From contig NC_134034.1 of the NCBI RefSeq assembly GCF_964204645.1, forward strand, positions 9,729,414 to 9,793,413: a stretch of DNA of 64,000 nt, in the 5' to 3' direction. The position numbers and the translations under genes are program-made. Positions within the stretch are counted from its first letter, which is position 1. Each line of letters starts with the position of its first letter. The notes below the pieces were generated by a model that worked only from the letters and a program-made list of their open reading frames with translations, was not told where the DNA came from and did no database searches. This document shows positions 1-11,752 of the stretch, piece by piece. The stretch is from Tubulanus polymorphus (taxonomy: Eukaryota > Nemertea > Palaeonemertea > Tubulaniformes > Tubulanidae).

Positions 1-781
<781 letters not shown>

Positions 782-910
782 AGCGTGCGGGCGTCGCGAG
801 TGAGACACCGCGAGCGGGTTTAAACCGTTTGAAAAAACGCTACGGATCTGCGTTATGACGATAATCGATAAGAGAAGCCCGCGATAATAACGAAAAATTT
901 ATCTTCGGTA

Positions 911-958
911 TTCCTGAAGACGGCTGATAGAATATAGCCGAAATATCGAATAAACTAC
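911..958 (+). promoter_or_regulatory. Stem-loop repeat carrying the probable UBE2D poly(A) signal
   Basis: A copy of a dispersed stem-loop repeat (CTGAAGA, then complementary CGGCT and AGCCG, then GAAATATCG) lies about 130 bases after the UBE2D stop. It contains AATAAA at 949-954. The same repeat occurs at 11700, 22534 and 22680 and in tandem at 25545-25885. Use as a poly(A) signal is inferred from position and motif. Confidence 0.45.
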
Positions 959-959
959 G

Positions 960-1800
960 ACTACAGGGTCCCTACAACTCCGTGATTCTACTCCTTGTTA
1001 ACCAACCATATTTTTCAAGGTCCTTGAATATCCTTGAATTTGAGCAAAATACCCAAAAGTCCTTGAAAATTCCTTGAATTTTGAGAAATTGGCAATTAGA
1101 AAATGTTTAGGTTTTAAGCCTAGTTATTATACACACAGATTCCACTGAATGAAATTTACTGAGTTTACTGAAATCAGCAGTACTGATTTAGGAGGAGTCT
1201 ACAGCGATTGGGATATGAAAGTGATGCCGACACTCTTCTCGAAATTTGAAATGTTCTCCTTGAAAACTCCTTGAATTCTGGAATCGCTGATCTGTAGGGA
1301 CCCTGCGCTAGGTCAAGGAAACATTTTTGGGCTTTGTATCATTTTCTCGTTGTTATTGGTCGGTTTTCTATAAAGAAACTGACGTTCTTTATTCCCGGAC
1401 TGTGTTCAAACTGCCATCTATTGTTCATTTTATCATCAACTCGCTTTTTGGGTTTTTTTTTCTAGTTTATGTTTCCAAATCGTAATTTTCAGACCAATCT
1501 GCGTGATTTTGTCTAGATAAGACCGGGCTAATACTTTGACCCGGATTTATTGCGGGTTATGGCACCTCCACCAGATATTACCATTTCTAAACCACTTGAT
1601 TTTCTGACGATTTATTATATATATTTTTTCGCAGATCTGAATTTTAACGACAAGGTCTGAAATATTTTTTCGTGAAGCTGTCTCATTTTCCTGTGATAGT
1701 GATGTTAGAATGATGAAAGTAGAAATTGTTGACTTAGTGTTATACTTATTGAATGTTTTTTGGGTAATAGGTCTCTGCTTTGCCTGATATTGTAAGTTTT
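960..1800. other. Downstream flank, no gene seen
   Basis: Contains decayed repeats of a TCCTTGAATTTGAG-like motif (about 1015-1085 and again near 1255-1275) and otherwise AT-rich unique sequence. The short open frames show no family features. Confidence 0.5.
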
Positions 1801-1804
1801 TGAT

Positions 1805-1905
1805 AGTTGGTTCATTAGCATCCTCCCTCGGCAGGGATTTGAACCTGATGGCATCGAGACTCGTCGCAGTATGAAGGTCCTGCCACACTAGCTACACGCG
1901 CAGCT
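1805..1905 (-). repeat. tRNA-like SINE fragment
   Basis: Read on the minus strand it has CTAGTGTGGCAGGACC, then GATGCCATCAGG and GGTTCAAATCCCTG, a good Pol III B box. The same sequence type forms the 77 bp tandem array at 15680-16250. It does not fold into a complete tRNA that I can draw, so a SINE-like relic is the better reading. Confidence 0.5.
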
Positions 1906-2024
1906 TAGATGATATCATTATTAGCCAATCAGATATCCCGTTTTATCTTAGCCCGTAAAATTTACCTCAGTGATTATACAACGAGCAATCTGATTGGTGC
2001 AGCAAGTTTTCGTGCGGTAAACCT

Positions 2025-2130
2025 GCACAGGTCTAGTGTGGCAGGGTTTCGTACCGTGGCTGAGTGTGGCTGAATGTAGCAATGTCACCAGGTTCGAATC
2101 CCAGCTGGCGGGCGATGGATCAGTAGAGAT
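2025..2130 (+). repeat. tRNA-like SINE fragment
   Basis: Contains CTAGTGTGGCAGGGTTT followed by CACCAGGTTCGAATCCCAG, a B-box-like block in the same order as the fragment at 1805-1905 but on the other strand. The two lie about 200 bases apart as an inverted pair. Confidence 0.45.
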
Positions 2131-2245
2131 AAATGGGTATTTATGTAATACGGTACATTGTGTCTTTCCGCAAGTTTTTCTTCGTTTTTCGTTGAAACTC
2201 AACTGAAAAATTATCTATACTTTTCAATGATTATTATAATTATTA

Positions 2246-2347
<102 letters not shown>

Positions 2348-2459
2348 GATATTGTCAATAAAGCTTCTATTGTGAAATGGATGATATATTTGTTAACAAG
2401 ATTTTGTTAATTGCGGATTTTCAAGGAATAAACCAAGCGGTCTTAATACTCGAATTTAT

Positions 2460-3040
2460 GCTTGAACAAGGATGTCCCGAATTTGAACCCGGTATAATGA
2501 TATTCTGAGGGCAGGGTTTATGGCAGTCCTTGAAGTTTTGAAGGAAATGGAAATGGGTCAATTCAAGGCCTTGAGTATTGTGGAATGGGCCCTAAAATCC
2601 TTAAATCATAGGCATGGTCCTCGAATGGCATCGTTTGCCCAGATCCAAGATTCAACTTCTTCAAATCTACTGATTATAAGATCAAGAATGCCTGGAAAAT
2701 GTCTGGTTTAAGCATCGCGTTTATATATAAGTCCTGGAATTGAACTGCGAGTCAAAAGGACTCCTTAAAAGTCATTACATGAGAGGGTCATGGACACTGA
2801 CCCTTGTAAGGGGTCTAGATGATAAGATGAGGATAAACAGAGTTGTCCCAAGTTCGATCCCAGTCTCGTTACCATTGTGATTTTCTTAATTGGATGATAC
2901 AATAGATGGGGCAGCAACAACAAAAAATACAGCGTTCAGAATATGCAGATATTCTGAGGGGACGTCTAGATGATAAGAACATGATTATCATGGGTGTCCC
3001 AGGTTTTACGATCCTGGCCTACTCGTCTAGCCTGTTGTTG
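2460..3040 (+). repeat. Three decayed copies of a tRNA-like repeat
   Basis: Copies near 2465-2515, 2810-2872 and 2957-3035 share GTCTAGATGATAAGA, then GTTGTCCCA or GTGTCCCA, then a B-box-like AGTTCGATCCCAG. Later copies are degraded. They look like relics of a tRNA-derived SINE; the sequence between them is unique and AT-rich. Confidence 0.35.
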
Positions 3041-3159
3041 TAATTCGTTAATCGGAAATCCAAAAGATTGAGTGAGCCGTTTAAGAAAACAACAACAAAA
3101 AAACTATGCAGTGATTAAAAACCTATGAATTCACGCCAAGTTCAAATTAGGCCTAAGTG

Positions 3160-3590
3160 ACGTTGATTATTTATCTATGACGTTACTGAACTGATTTAGA
3201 AACGACTGTATAACCGGTTTGTTTGACAGAAAGTTTTGGCGCCATCAATCGGAATTTCCGTGAACTCGACAGAACACAATATAAATCTCCGCGAAATTTC
3301 CACAATGAATCTATTGTGATTTTGGTTCACTGAAAATCCACCAGATGGGGATGCGACGTCGAAATACATTTATACACCGATTAAGGCTACAAAAAGCTCC
3401 CGGAATGAAACTAAAAGGTGTTCAAAACACGTGTATATGTTCAAAATATGTTCAAATTAATCGTAAATTAGTTAATTAGGCAACGTAATTATTTGTCTAA
3501 CGTATTTGAACTTATTTAGAAACGACTGTACGACCTTTTCTACTCAGCAGAGATTTTAGCGCCATCTAACCTGGTTTTATATACCGGGTA
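3160..3590 (+). repeat. Duplicated ~100 bp segment
   Basis: Two diverged direct copies (about 3160-3260 and 3475-3580) share GATTTAGAAACGACTGTA/TTTAGAAACGACTGTACG and a following GCGCCATC block. No coding potential seen. Confidence 0.4.
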
Positions 3591-3599
3591 ATCGTTTTC

Positions 3600-3956
3600 A
3601 CAGAATTCAGTTTCTGGACCAGGTTCGAACCTGGAACACCCCTGTATATATCCGCTATCTAGGTGTGAATCGGAATCAGTGTGCAGGCCGTCAGGTTCGA
3701 ATGATCCGTCAGGTGTATTGAAGTAGCAATAGGGTTCGAACCTGTTTATCCTCTATTCAGCTTCCAGACCCCGCAGTTTAACGATCGTTAATAGACATGA
3801 GCATGAACCTGGGCCCCCCCATTTTAGTCAGTAGACCGGGTTCGAACCCGAGACACTATAGACTGGTTGCCTGTCCCATTCAAATTGAAGATAGCGACCG
3901 GTAACCGGTCTAGAGACTCTCCTGTTTATCTCATTTCCAGTACACAGGTTACTATG
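3600..3956. other. Palindromic B-box-like motifs, no gene
   Basis: Several self-complementary blocks such as AGGTTCGAACCT (near 3620) and GGGTTCGAACCC (near 3839, recurring near 5222) resemble Pol III B boxes but have no A box at the right distance. No coding region is visible. Confidence 0.35.
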
Positions 3957-3995
3957 AGCAGGGAAGTGTGATGTGTCTCATCACACTTCCCTGCT
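3957..3995. other. Perfect 17 bp hairpin with 5-base loop
   Basis: AGCAGGGAAGTGTGATG at 3957-3973 is the exact reverse complement of 3979-3995, separated by TGTCT. It is not followed by a T run and there is no bacterial-type context, so it is not a terminator. Confidence 0.8.
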
Positions 3996-4101
3996 GTGAG
4001 CCAGTATCCAGACTGGATCTCAAACACGAGACACGTCCTCTTATTTATTCTCTAAAATTCTGCTTTAGGTACCATGAGTCAGTGTCAGTAATACTGTCAA
4101 T

Positions 4102-5010
4102 CTCGGTTAATCCCTATCATATCACTATGGACTGAGCTTTTTAGTACGGATTAAGTGATATACGGATAACAGATAATTCGTAATTGATACAAATTAACTA
4201 TTACCCGTATAATATTTAACTATGATTTAAGTGCACAATCCGTATAATAGCTGGTTTAGTTATCTCTCAAACCGTGGACAACAGTAGACCCACGTTCTAG
4301 CGATCCGTTGGGGGGGGGGGGGGGATAAAAAGTTCATAGCATCCGATGGTTCATTAGATCCATTTGATATAATTTATACATGAAAAGAAAACACATCCCT
4401 CCCCTGGTGTGAACATGGCCGTATAAACTAGATCTATTTAGTTTATATCTAGTTTATACTATCTAGTTTATACGTCCATGGTGTGATGAACTAGTTTCAG
4501 TAGAGTAAGACTATTTGAAGCCATCGTCATTGAAGCCGCATTGAAGTGTGTCTTATGTACAGATAACTCACAGGCCATGTACTTGAGGGCGATTCATCTA
4601 AGGACTTAAGCTGATTGACAAATGATAGAATCTGTACTGAATATTTAGTGAAGCTTGAGACTATGACACTGATGGATTAACTGCAGTGTTTTCTGGAGAT
4701 TCTCATATTTCCTAATGACCACATTAACCTCATAAGATTACAGATGTTTATGCGTTTTCCACTTCAAGTGTATCGTTCCCCAACCTCCGTATAAATAAAT
4801 TGGTTCCGTTTTTCAGTAACGTTATTCCCTTTAAAATTATGTGTCTAATTCGTACTCCATAATCCGTATTTCACTTATTCCGTAGACAAATGCGCGTTCC
4901 CGTTGTCCAATTGATATGTAAATCCTTATGAGTAATCCGTATCAGCTGATTATTATCTATTTATACGGAATAAGCACTTAACCGGTTTAACCGGAGACGG
5001 ATTAACCGAG
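4102..5010. mobile_element. Possible ~0.9 kb inverted-repeat element, unclassified
   Basis: CTCGGTTAATCC at 4102-4113 and its reverse complement at 4999-5010 bound a region with further diverged complementarity near both ends (tracts of TACGGATTA). It holds a poly(G) run at 4311-4324 and an inner inverted repeat (4430-4475, arms containing CGTATAAACTAGAT). No transposase frame and no clear target-site duplication are seen. Confidence 0.35.
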
Positions 5011-5417
5011 GTTAACTGTTATAGGTTTGGTATTAGTTTTATAAATGTTTGATAGATGGCGCTTGTGTAGTATAGTTAATTGATTGCAAATCCTCGACGA
5101 TGCCGATATTAGAAAATGAATAGTTCAGCGAAATTCCAATAGATGGCGCTCATGCATAACCAAATAACGGACCTCTAATCCTCTTCAGCTTCCAGCCGTA
5201 CAGAATCACTTATCATAGAGTGGGTTCGAACCCGAGACATCCTGCTGTTCATTTTCCGAGTCAATGTCGAAAGGTTCATTCGAAGAAAGCCACAACGCGC
5301 TAGATTTTATTTTGAATAAAAAAGCCATTTTTTATTTCATTCACATCTCAAGTGACTCGACAGAAACCCTCATTTTCCAGCCTCCAATTATAATAACAAT
5401 AATATTAAACAATATCA
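5011..5417. other. Unique AT-rich sequence, no gene seen
   Basis: Two short copies of ATAGATGGCGCT (near 5051 and 5140) and one GGGTTCGAACCC are the only recognisable motifs. Confidence 0.4.
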
Positions 5418-5422
5418 ATATC

Positions 5423-5474
<52 letters not shown>

Positions 5475-5528
5475 TCAATAATAATAATAATAATGATAAT
5501 AATAATAATAATAATTATAATAATAATG
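5418..5528 (+). repeat. (AAT)n microsatellite
   Basis: About 110 bases of AAT triplets with a few interruptions. The apparent poly-asparagine open frame is an artefact of the triplet repeat. Confidence 0.95.
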
Positions 5529-5833
5529 ATTCAATTTACACAATGTGAATATTTTGTATTCGAATTCTATCGCAGAGATTCTTACAATCAATTAAAAAAC
5601 AACGATGATGCAAGTTTGACTTGCGAATGGCACGCGTAAAAATCAACCTGAAAATTATATCCTATATTTAATCAAAAAATGTCGATGATCAATTGATTTC
5701 GAATATTAGAAAAGAAGGAAATCACTGGGACCGGTTTCATGTATCGGTAGGCCCTGTATACGTGTATAAATTTTACTACTTGGTTTTAAATATTCTCTTT
5801 TTTTAACCAGGACCCGTCTAAACTATTTCTGCC

Positions 5834-5966
5834 AGGGCTGCAGTTGCTCAAAAGTTGGTTAGAGCTAACCGGTGGATAGTTGACACGGTGACAATGAAAA
5901 GTCTATTGTCGCTATGGTATTTATTCACCGTTTATCTTAACCAACCTTTGAGCAACTACTGGCCCC
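5834..5966. mobile_element. Hairpin MITE, family M1
   Basis: About 133 bp with terminal inverted repeats: GGCTGCAGTTGCTCAAAAG at the left and CTTTGAGCAACTACTGGCC at the right, and complementary inner arms (AACCGGTGGATAGTTG). Related copies lie at 13206-13341 and 43405-43805. It has no coding capacity; the mobilising transposase is unknown. Confidence 0.7.
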
Positions 5967-6104
5967 AGATCTCTAAAATGTTCCTTGAAATTTCATTTCA
6001 TATATACATATATTTGATTTGCTGGTCGCTATTTTGCGTCGTAGTTCGAAGGTTGCAAAGCTAATCATTTCATTCCATTAAACCAGGAACCAGTTACACA
6101 GACA

Positions 6105-6240
6105 AAGGGTAGCCCCAAAGGGTAGCCCTAGTAAATATAAACAATCATAAGACCAGTCTAAGCCAATCTAGCAACTTTATGTTCCATAGCCAATGTAGAC
6201 CATTTTTGGGTATATGTAGCTGTGCAACTCGGTCCTGGCT
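6105..6240. mobile_element. Decayed MITE, family M2
   Basis: Contains AAGACCAGTCTAAGCC, CCAATCTAGCAACTT and a right end GCTGTGCAACTCGG, matching the M2 consensus best seen at 13070-13205. Confidence 0.5.
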
Positions 6241-6793
6241 TTCGCTTTCTAGTAGCAAGGCAAACAGATTGATACCTCATTTCTAATTTCAGCCGAGCTT
6301 AAAGTTGACCCGCCAGCCGCCAATCTACCCTGTACATTACCTATTTTACAATTACGATCAAGCTAACAATAGCAGACCCGGCAGTTAACATAGAAATGAA
6401 CTGATTACAAATTTGATCGCAATTTACGAAAGTGACCCGGCTGATTAGGAGAAACAAGGTATCATTTTCATTAAGCTTAATAACATTTTCTGGATGTATT
6501 TGAAAATAACAAATACTATGCGTGCATTGGCAATGCGGCAAGGGGAAGCAGTGCACTCACTTATTTCTCATATGTATGTATGTATTTGACATTTTTCCCT
6601 TGTAGTCAAAGTGGAGTAGACAGCAGAGTGTAACAGAGTAACCTACAAGATCAGACATCTAAGTCGAGTCGAACGACTTTCACCACAAAACACAATCTTT
6701 TCGAGACCGCACCATCGACAAGTATGTACATTTGTACCGCCCCTAACTCGCGGTTAAACGGGGCCCTGAAAAATCAGTCTTCGTAAAGGATCA
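6241..6793. other. No gene or clear repeat seen
   Basis: Mixed unique sequence. Short open frames (for example 6341-6556 minus) have no recognisable domain or plausible splice context. Confidence 0.4.
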
Positions 6794-7036
6794 AGGCCTG
6801 TTGCATAGTCATGGCTTAGACTTAAGATCAGTCTCAGACCAACTTAGTTCTATAGACAATCTAACAACTTGAGACCAGTCTTAAGATTTATAAGACAATT
6901 TTTGGACTTCAGTAACGACTGTGCAACCGGCCCCAGTACCGCAGTGGAGACTTTAGGTCTTAATCCTTAAGACTTTATCACTAAATTGGTTTTAGACCGG
7001 TCTTAAGTCTAAGCCATGACTATGAAACCAGCCCCC
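6794..7036. mobile_element. Two adjacent M2 MITE copies
   Basis: The first copy (6794-6934) runs from GGCCTGTTGCATAGTCATGG to GACTGTGCAACCGGCCCC. The second (about 6940-7036) is truncated on the left and ends in CTATGAAACCAGCCCCC. Both have the M2 core GACTTAAGACCGGTCTTAAG-type palindromes. Confidence 0.65.
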
Positions 7037-7189
7037 GGAAATCATATCAGTCCGAGCTAGGCGAGGTTAAATCTAATACCGTTTACAATGGCTGATATGT
7101 GACTAACGATAAATTTTTTAAAACCCTAAAACCACACGGGCCAGGTAAGCGCTGTCGAGTCTTAGAGATCGATCTTTTAGTTTCCATAG

Positions 7190-7336
7190 CCTGGACCCAA
7201 CTATAGCACAGTCGTGACTTAAGTCAAAAAGAGGTCTTAAATCCTAAGACTGGTCTCAAGTTGTTATAGATCATCTATAGAACTAAGTTGGTCTTAGCCT
7301 GGTCTTAAGTCTAAGCCATGACTATGCAACCGGCCA
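7190..7336. mobile_element. M2 MITE copy
   Basis: Starts near CTGGACCCAACTATAGCACAG and ends GACTATGCAACCGGCC, with the M2 interior (GACTGGTCTCAAGTTGTTA, TTAGCCTGGTCTTAAGTC) in the middle. Confidence 0.6.
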
Positions 7337-7520
7337 TTGATTAACTACACCAGACCGGTCTCAACCGTATTCGGTACGGACCAAAGTCATGACAGCGCCA
7401 TCTGGCCCCGGTTTCTACCAGACATACGTACGCACACGCACACAGGGACATCACAGATCATTTCAAAAACTTCATTAGATTGTTGCATGAACTTTTATCA
7501 GACAGAAAATGTATATTATA

Positions 7521-7524
<4 letters not shown>

Positions 7525-7554
<30 letters not shown>

Positions 7555-7555
7555 A
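7525..7555. repeat. (TA)n microsatellite
   Basis: Short AT dinucleotide run of about 30 bases. Confidence 0.85.
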
Positions 7556-7806
7556 GTATGATATAATTTAATATCCGTATTTATATTTCTGATAGTCTGT
7601 TTATCGGGCATATTTTATGTGAAGGCACCGTGAACCACCGTGAGCGAGAATCGAAGGGTAGTAACCGCGGGTTGAGCCCCGCATACACCGAATGCGTCTC
7701 CGTTTATGAATGAATTCAGGCGCCCAATCTCACAGTTCCGCCGAAAACTGGTCGCGATGGCAAATTGTTCTCAAGACTAAGCACGTCGGAAACAAGAAAG
7801 TAAATG
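7556..7806. other. Unique sequence with one B-box-like motif
   Basis: GCGGGTTGAGCCCCGC near 7670 resembles a Pol III B box stem, but I find no complete tRNA around it. No gene seen. Confidence 0.35.
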
Positions 7807-8200
7807 TTGAAGTTATTGAGAATGAGAAGTTCGTCATTAGTAACTAATCATAATTTTACTGAATCGTTGAATCCATTTAGAATAAGAAGATCATCATTAG
7901 TAATTAATTATAATTTTACTGAATCGTTGAATCCATTTAGAATAAGGTCATCATTAGTAATTAATTATAATTTTACTGAATCGTTGAATCCATTTAGAAT
8001 AAGAAGGTCATCAAAAGTAATTAATTATAATTCTACTGAATCGTCGAATTCATTCAGAATAAGAAGGTCATCATCAGTAATTAATTACAATTTTACTGAA
8101 TCGTTGAAGTTATTGAGAATAAGAAGGTTGTTATCAGTAATTAATTATAATTTTACTGAATGGTTTTTAAGTTATCGCGAATAAGGAGGTCGTCTCAAGT
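7807..8200 (+). repeat. 57-60 bp tandem array, satellite family S1
   Basis: Six to seven units share AGTAATTAATTATAATTTTA, then CTGAATCGTTGAATCC and AGAATAAGAAGGTCATCA. The unit keeps a reading frame open for 126 residues, but the encoded repeats are low-complexity and the frame is explained by the period. The same monomer occurs singly near 15615-15670 and, reversed, as the large array at 38015-39410. Confidence 0.85.
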
Positions 8201-8830
8201 AACTAATACTAATGCCAATGATGAAATTTCACTAGTTCTTTGAGAGAGCAGACGGTTTTTATTTCTCTTCGGTACGAAGTAAAGTCGGATAGAACAGGAT
8301 CGATTCTCGCTCGAAAGAGTTTCGCTTTTACATGTGATCATCAACTGATTGATTGATTGATTGATTGTCATTGCAATACTGACGGCAAGAAATGAGAAAA
8401 GAAAAACAAATCAAACAGGATATTCATCATACAACTCATCCATTTTTCAATTAATACGATAAAACTTTTGATCCAATCTAGATATTATATCTGCAGTTTT
8501 TAAATCAAATCCCTTCAGTCGTCATGTGTTCAGTGCTTTACTGGAGACATTTCTAATAAAGTTTCCAGTTTCTAGGCGCCATTTTCTGGCGGTCCCTCGA
8601 GGTCCCCATTGTTGCGATGATTTGCGCTCATTTTTAAAACATAAGTTTAGATTGAATATCATATAGTTCTGCAGTCCCTTGCTCGATGAACTTAAGTTAT
8701 ACAGCATTTTAAAGGAAATGAAATGCAGATATTTGCTGGCGATTCTTGGAATTTTTGAACGCAACTGAGAACAGTGACGATGTGAGACCAAGGACCGCAT
8801 ATCTTAACCGCGCGTAAAAGAAACCGCAAT
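8201..8830. other. Mostly unique sequence, no gene seen
   Basis: Contains a short TTGA tetranucleotide run (8346-8368). Minus-strand open frame 8522-8800 has no recognisable features. Confidence 0.4.
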
Positions 8831-8899
8831 ATCTATTAATTTCGAAATATCGAAGTATCTCTTGAAGCTATATTTCCTATTTTCACATTTCCTATTTGC

Positions 8900-9060
8900 A
8901 GTTTAAGCCTGCATTGAATTTCAGTAAGGTTTTCTGGTCGATGTTTTCCAGCAAGAAGGTTGAGATTAAACATTTTATCAACACACTTTGGAAAACTGAT
9001 CACTTCATGTGAGGTCAGTGCAGACATGTTTTATCAAAAATGAACTAAAAACACCAGAAA
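8900..9060 (-). repeat. Dispersed repeat R1 fragment (ACTTCACATGTG family)
   Basis: Contains AAAACTGATCACTTCATGTG and AATGAACTAAAAACACCAG, shared with copies at 33055-33270, 34425-34665, 39890-40080 and 47510-47620. Confidence 0.5.
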
Positions 9061-9585
9061 TCGGTCAGTATAATATCATCGCCCTTCAAAATGATGCACT
9101 ATATATAATTACGAATGGCTGAAGGAATTGGTTCCAAGCTGCGTATGGTAAAATGTATTTGTTAATGCGGTAACTCTACGCGCAGTATTCGCGACAAGCT
9201 GACGTTTCGAAAGGTCTACAACTCTTCAACCAATCCTGTTTGATTTGTTTTTTTTTTTCGCCCAATTCGTCGCCGATTTTAATATAAAGATATAATTTCG
9301 AAAAAGACACGATACGGCAATATATGAGCACAACGTACACCAGCTGGACAAAATGGCGACAATCTTATAAAAATACGTAGAACGAGAGATTGTAAGAAAT
9401 AATTTCATCAGTAGTAACAATGACAACATTAGATGACGATTACAAACAACGATTATTTCTTCTTTTTAACAATGATATCAGACGAAACATTTTTCAACGT
9501 GCTCCAAAGCCCAGCTTCACGCTGAAATTCCGAGATTTTTCAAACTCTCAATGAAATTTGTTCCGTATTTCATTTGTAAATGCGT
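9061..9585. other. No gene seen
   Basis: AT-rich unique sequence. The minus-strand open frame 9226-9429 is hydrophobic by composition only and has no family signature. Confidence 0.4.
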
Positions 9586-9589
9586 AGAG

Positions 9590-9905
9590 TTACTAAAACT
9601 TGGTTCTATAGCCAATCTAACGACTTAAAACCGGCCTAAGCTCGTCTCATTTTGGTTCATGCTGGTTCTAGAGCCAATTTAACAACTTAAGATCAGTCTA
9701 AGCTCACGTTGGTTCAATAACCAATCTCAGGACCGGCCTAAGCTCATGTTGGTTCTATAGCCCATCTAAGAACTTAGGACTGGTCTAATATTTTGGTTAC
9801 ATAACTAATCTTAACCCTTTAAGACCAGTCTAAACTCATTTTGGTTCCATTAATAACCAATCTAACACCAGTCTTAAGACTTAAGACCACTAATGGACTG
9901 AAGTT
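9590..9905. repeat. M2-derived short array
   Basis: Four to five diverged units with TTGGTTCTATAGCCAATCTA and AAGACCGGCCTAAGCTC; unit length is about 47-60 bp with indels. It is an amplified interior of the M2 MITE. Confidence 0.6.
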
Positions 9906-10700
9906 ATCACAGTGTCGCTGGGCTTTGGAGAACGTGACAGCTTGATAATAAGATCACAAATTACACCTGTAAATTATCGTACAGCTTTGAAGGCGATGGA
10001 AACACGATTGTGAAAAAAACAACTCATTTGCGCATATTTTCGCATTAGTGTAAATGTTGTATAGTAGAAAAACACGTTTTTTTGATTGTCATCGAACATT
10101 TGTAAAATATCAGAAATAGCTGATTTTTTTATAAGGCAGAATTTTTCAATTGATCAATTAACAAACAACAAGACAAAGCAGAAGAATTTAACGATATAGT
10201 GGTCCCCTGATAATCAACATACAATGACTCGTCTATTTATCCCTCTAGTCGCAAGGCACCTTTAGACGGCCACCTCCATGAATCAACCCCCCCCCCCCCG
10301 ATGACGTTCTTTAATTTCTATAGTCCCTTCCATAAATCCCCCTATGACATCATCGAACTACCTATAGCACATTGATTGCTTAGACTCATGCTGACAAGAT
10401 GGGCATTCCATGAAATAAAAAATAACACCTATGACATTACTGAATAACCTCTATGACATTACTAAATCACCTACAGAATTGGTCTAGAGATATTCCTCAA
10501 TTATTCCACCTTTGACATATATTAAGAAGATGTAGTTGTAAGAAGATGTATTAGGTGTTATTTTTGTGAGGCGCTACTCAGAAATTTTCCAAGTAAAATA
10601 TACTGTTATTGCTCGTGTGCCGTCTGCTTTTGTCGCCGGGGCTAGTAGAGTATTTCCGGTAAACACCGAACGAATTCTGAGCACGAAGTCACGAGGAAAA
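9906..10700. other. Intergenic sequence with short repeats
   Basis: Holds a poly(C) run (about 10288-10299) and degenerate copies of CCCTATGACATCATCGAA and GACATTACTGAA (10330-10500), a motif that recurs within the receptor intron at 16660-16945. No coding region seen. Confidence 0.4.
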
Positions 10701-10714
10701 TACTGACTCATGAG

Positions 10715-10792
10715 TGGGCAGAGAGAAGAAGGAGAAGAGAGAGAGGGGAAGAAGAGAGAGGGAGGGGAGTAGGAGGAAGAGGTCGCGAGAGA
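10715..10792 (+). repeat. GA-rich polypurine tract
   Basis: About 80 bases almost entirely A and G (GAGAGAAGAAGG type). Confidence 0.85.
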
Positions 10793-11026
10793 AGATATAC
10801 GTTCGTATTATAAAGATAGCTGTTGGAATGATTCTAAACGTATCAACATATTTATCACCGGGTTATTACGCAGTGTCGGGCTCGAGGGCCATAACAGTGT
10901 ATCATCGGTATAGCGCGCAATGTTTACTGAAATCTATATACATACTGTAGACTCGACTCAAGCAGGGCTATCAGGAGATTTTCAAACAAAATGTGCGAAT
11001 CAATCGGTAATCAATGGTAAGACCTA

Positions 11027-11434
11027 TTAAGCCTAGCGTACATCGACACTGCAATTGGAGACAACTAGTTGCCAGGCAGTTTTCGGTGCATGAGAGCAAC
11101 TGCTCGAACGTACACTAGATTACGATTGGTTAGCGTCCATCTATCTCCAGTTCCACCCAGTTGCTCATGTTCTACTTTTGAGCAACTAGTTGCACTCAGT
11201 TGCTGTCATATCATTCCATGTTGGCCCTCCATAATCAACAACACATGGTTGTAACTGACTAAAACAAAGCAATTTGTCACGTGACTTCAGATGCCCTCAA
11301 AGATATTTACCAGATCTCAGTTGAGCCACATGAGCCACACAGTTGCTGTTTTCATTAGATTTTCGATGTGCGCGGGGTACTCGCTCACTAGCAACTAGTT
11401 GTATCCAGTCACTATGTCGATGTACGCTAAGCTT
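11027..11434. mobile_element. ~400 bp inverted-repeat element, family M3
   Basis: Left end GCCTAGCGTACATCGACA and right end TGTCGATGTACGCTAAGC are near-perfect inverted repeats, continuing inward to ACAACTAGTTGC. The left flank is TTAA and the right TTTA, compatible with a decayed TTAA target duplication. The interior repeats GCAACTAGTTGC palindromes. No open frame of a transposase is present. Confidence 0.65.
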
Positions 11435-11454
11435 TAGTCATCTTCAGGAATTCC

Positions 11455-11690
11455 TTCGGGAACTGCTCGAATTTGAAGATGTGCACCAGCTTACGATTGG
11501 TTAGCGTCCATCTATCTCCAGTTCCAGCCAGTTGCTCATGTTCTACTTTTGAGCAACTAGTTGTACTCAGTTGCTGTCATATCCGTCGATGATCAACAAC
11601 CCATAATCAAGACCACATGACACAAACTAGTTGTCTCCAGTCACTTTGTCAATGTACGCTAAGCTTTAGTCATCTTCAGGAATTCCTTCA
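11455..11690. mobile_element. Second, truncated M3 copy
   Basis: Repeats the 11115-11220 interior (GATTGGTTAGCGTCCATC, TTGCTCATGTTCTACTTTTG) and ends in the same right terminus AATGTACGCTAAGC. Both copies are followed by TTTAGTCATCTTCAGGAATT, so the second arose by a tandem duplication that included flank. Confidence 0.6.
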
Positions 11691-11697
11691 GGTTTTC

Positions 11698-11752
11698 CCA
11701 AAGATGAGTATTAGGATATAGTTGAAACGTTGGATAAACTATACTACTAGCT
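11698..11752 (+). repeat. Stem-loop repeat copy
   Basis: AAAGATGAGTATTAGGATAT, then AGTTGAAACGTTGGATAAAC, the same family as the UBE2D 3' element and the 25545-25885 array. Confidence 0.5.

Noticed and set aside
2025-2130. tRNA gene
   Set aside because: B box is present but the A box and cloverleaf are not; related copies form a repeat family.
3957-3995. Intrinsic transcription terminator
   Set aside because: No T tract follows and the context is eukaryotic.
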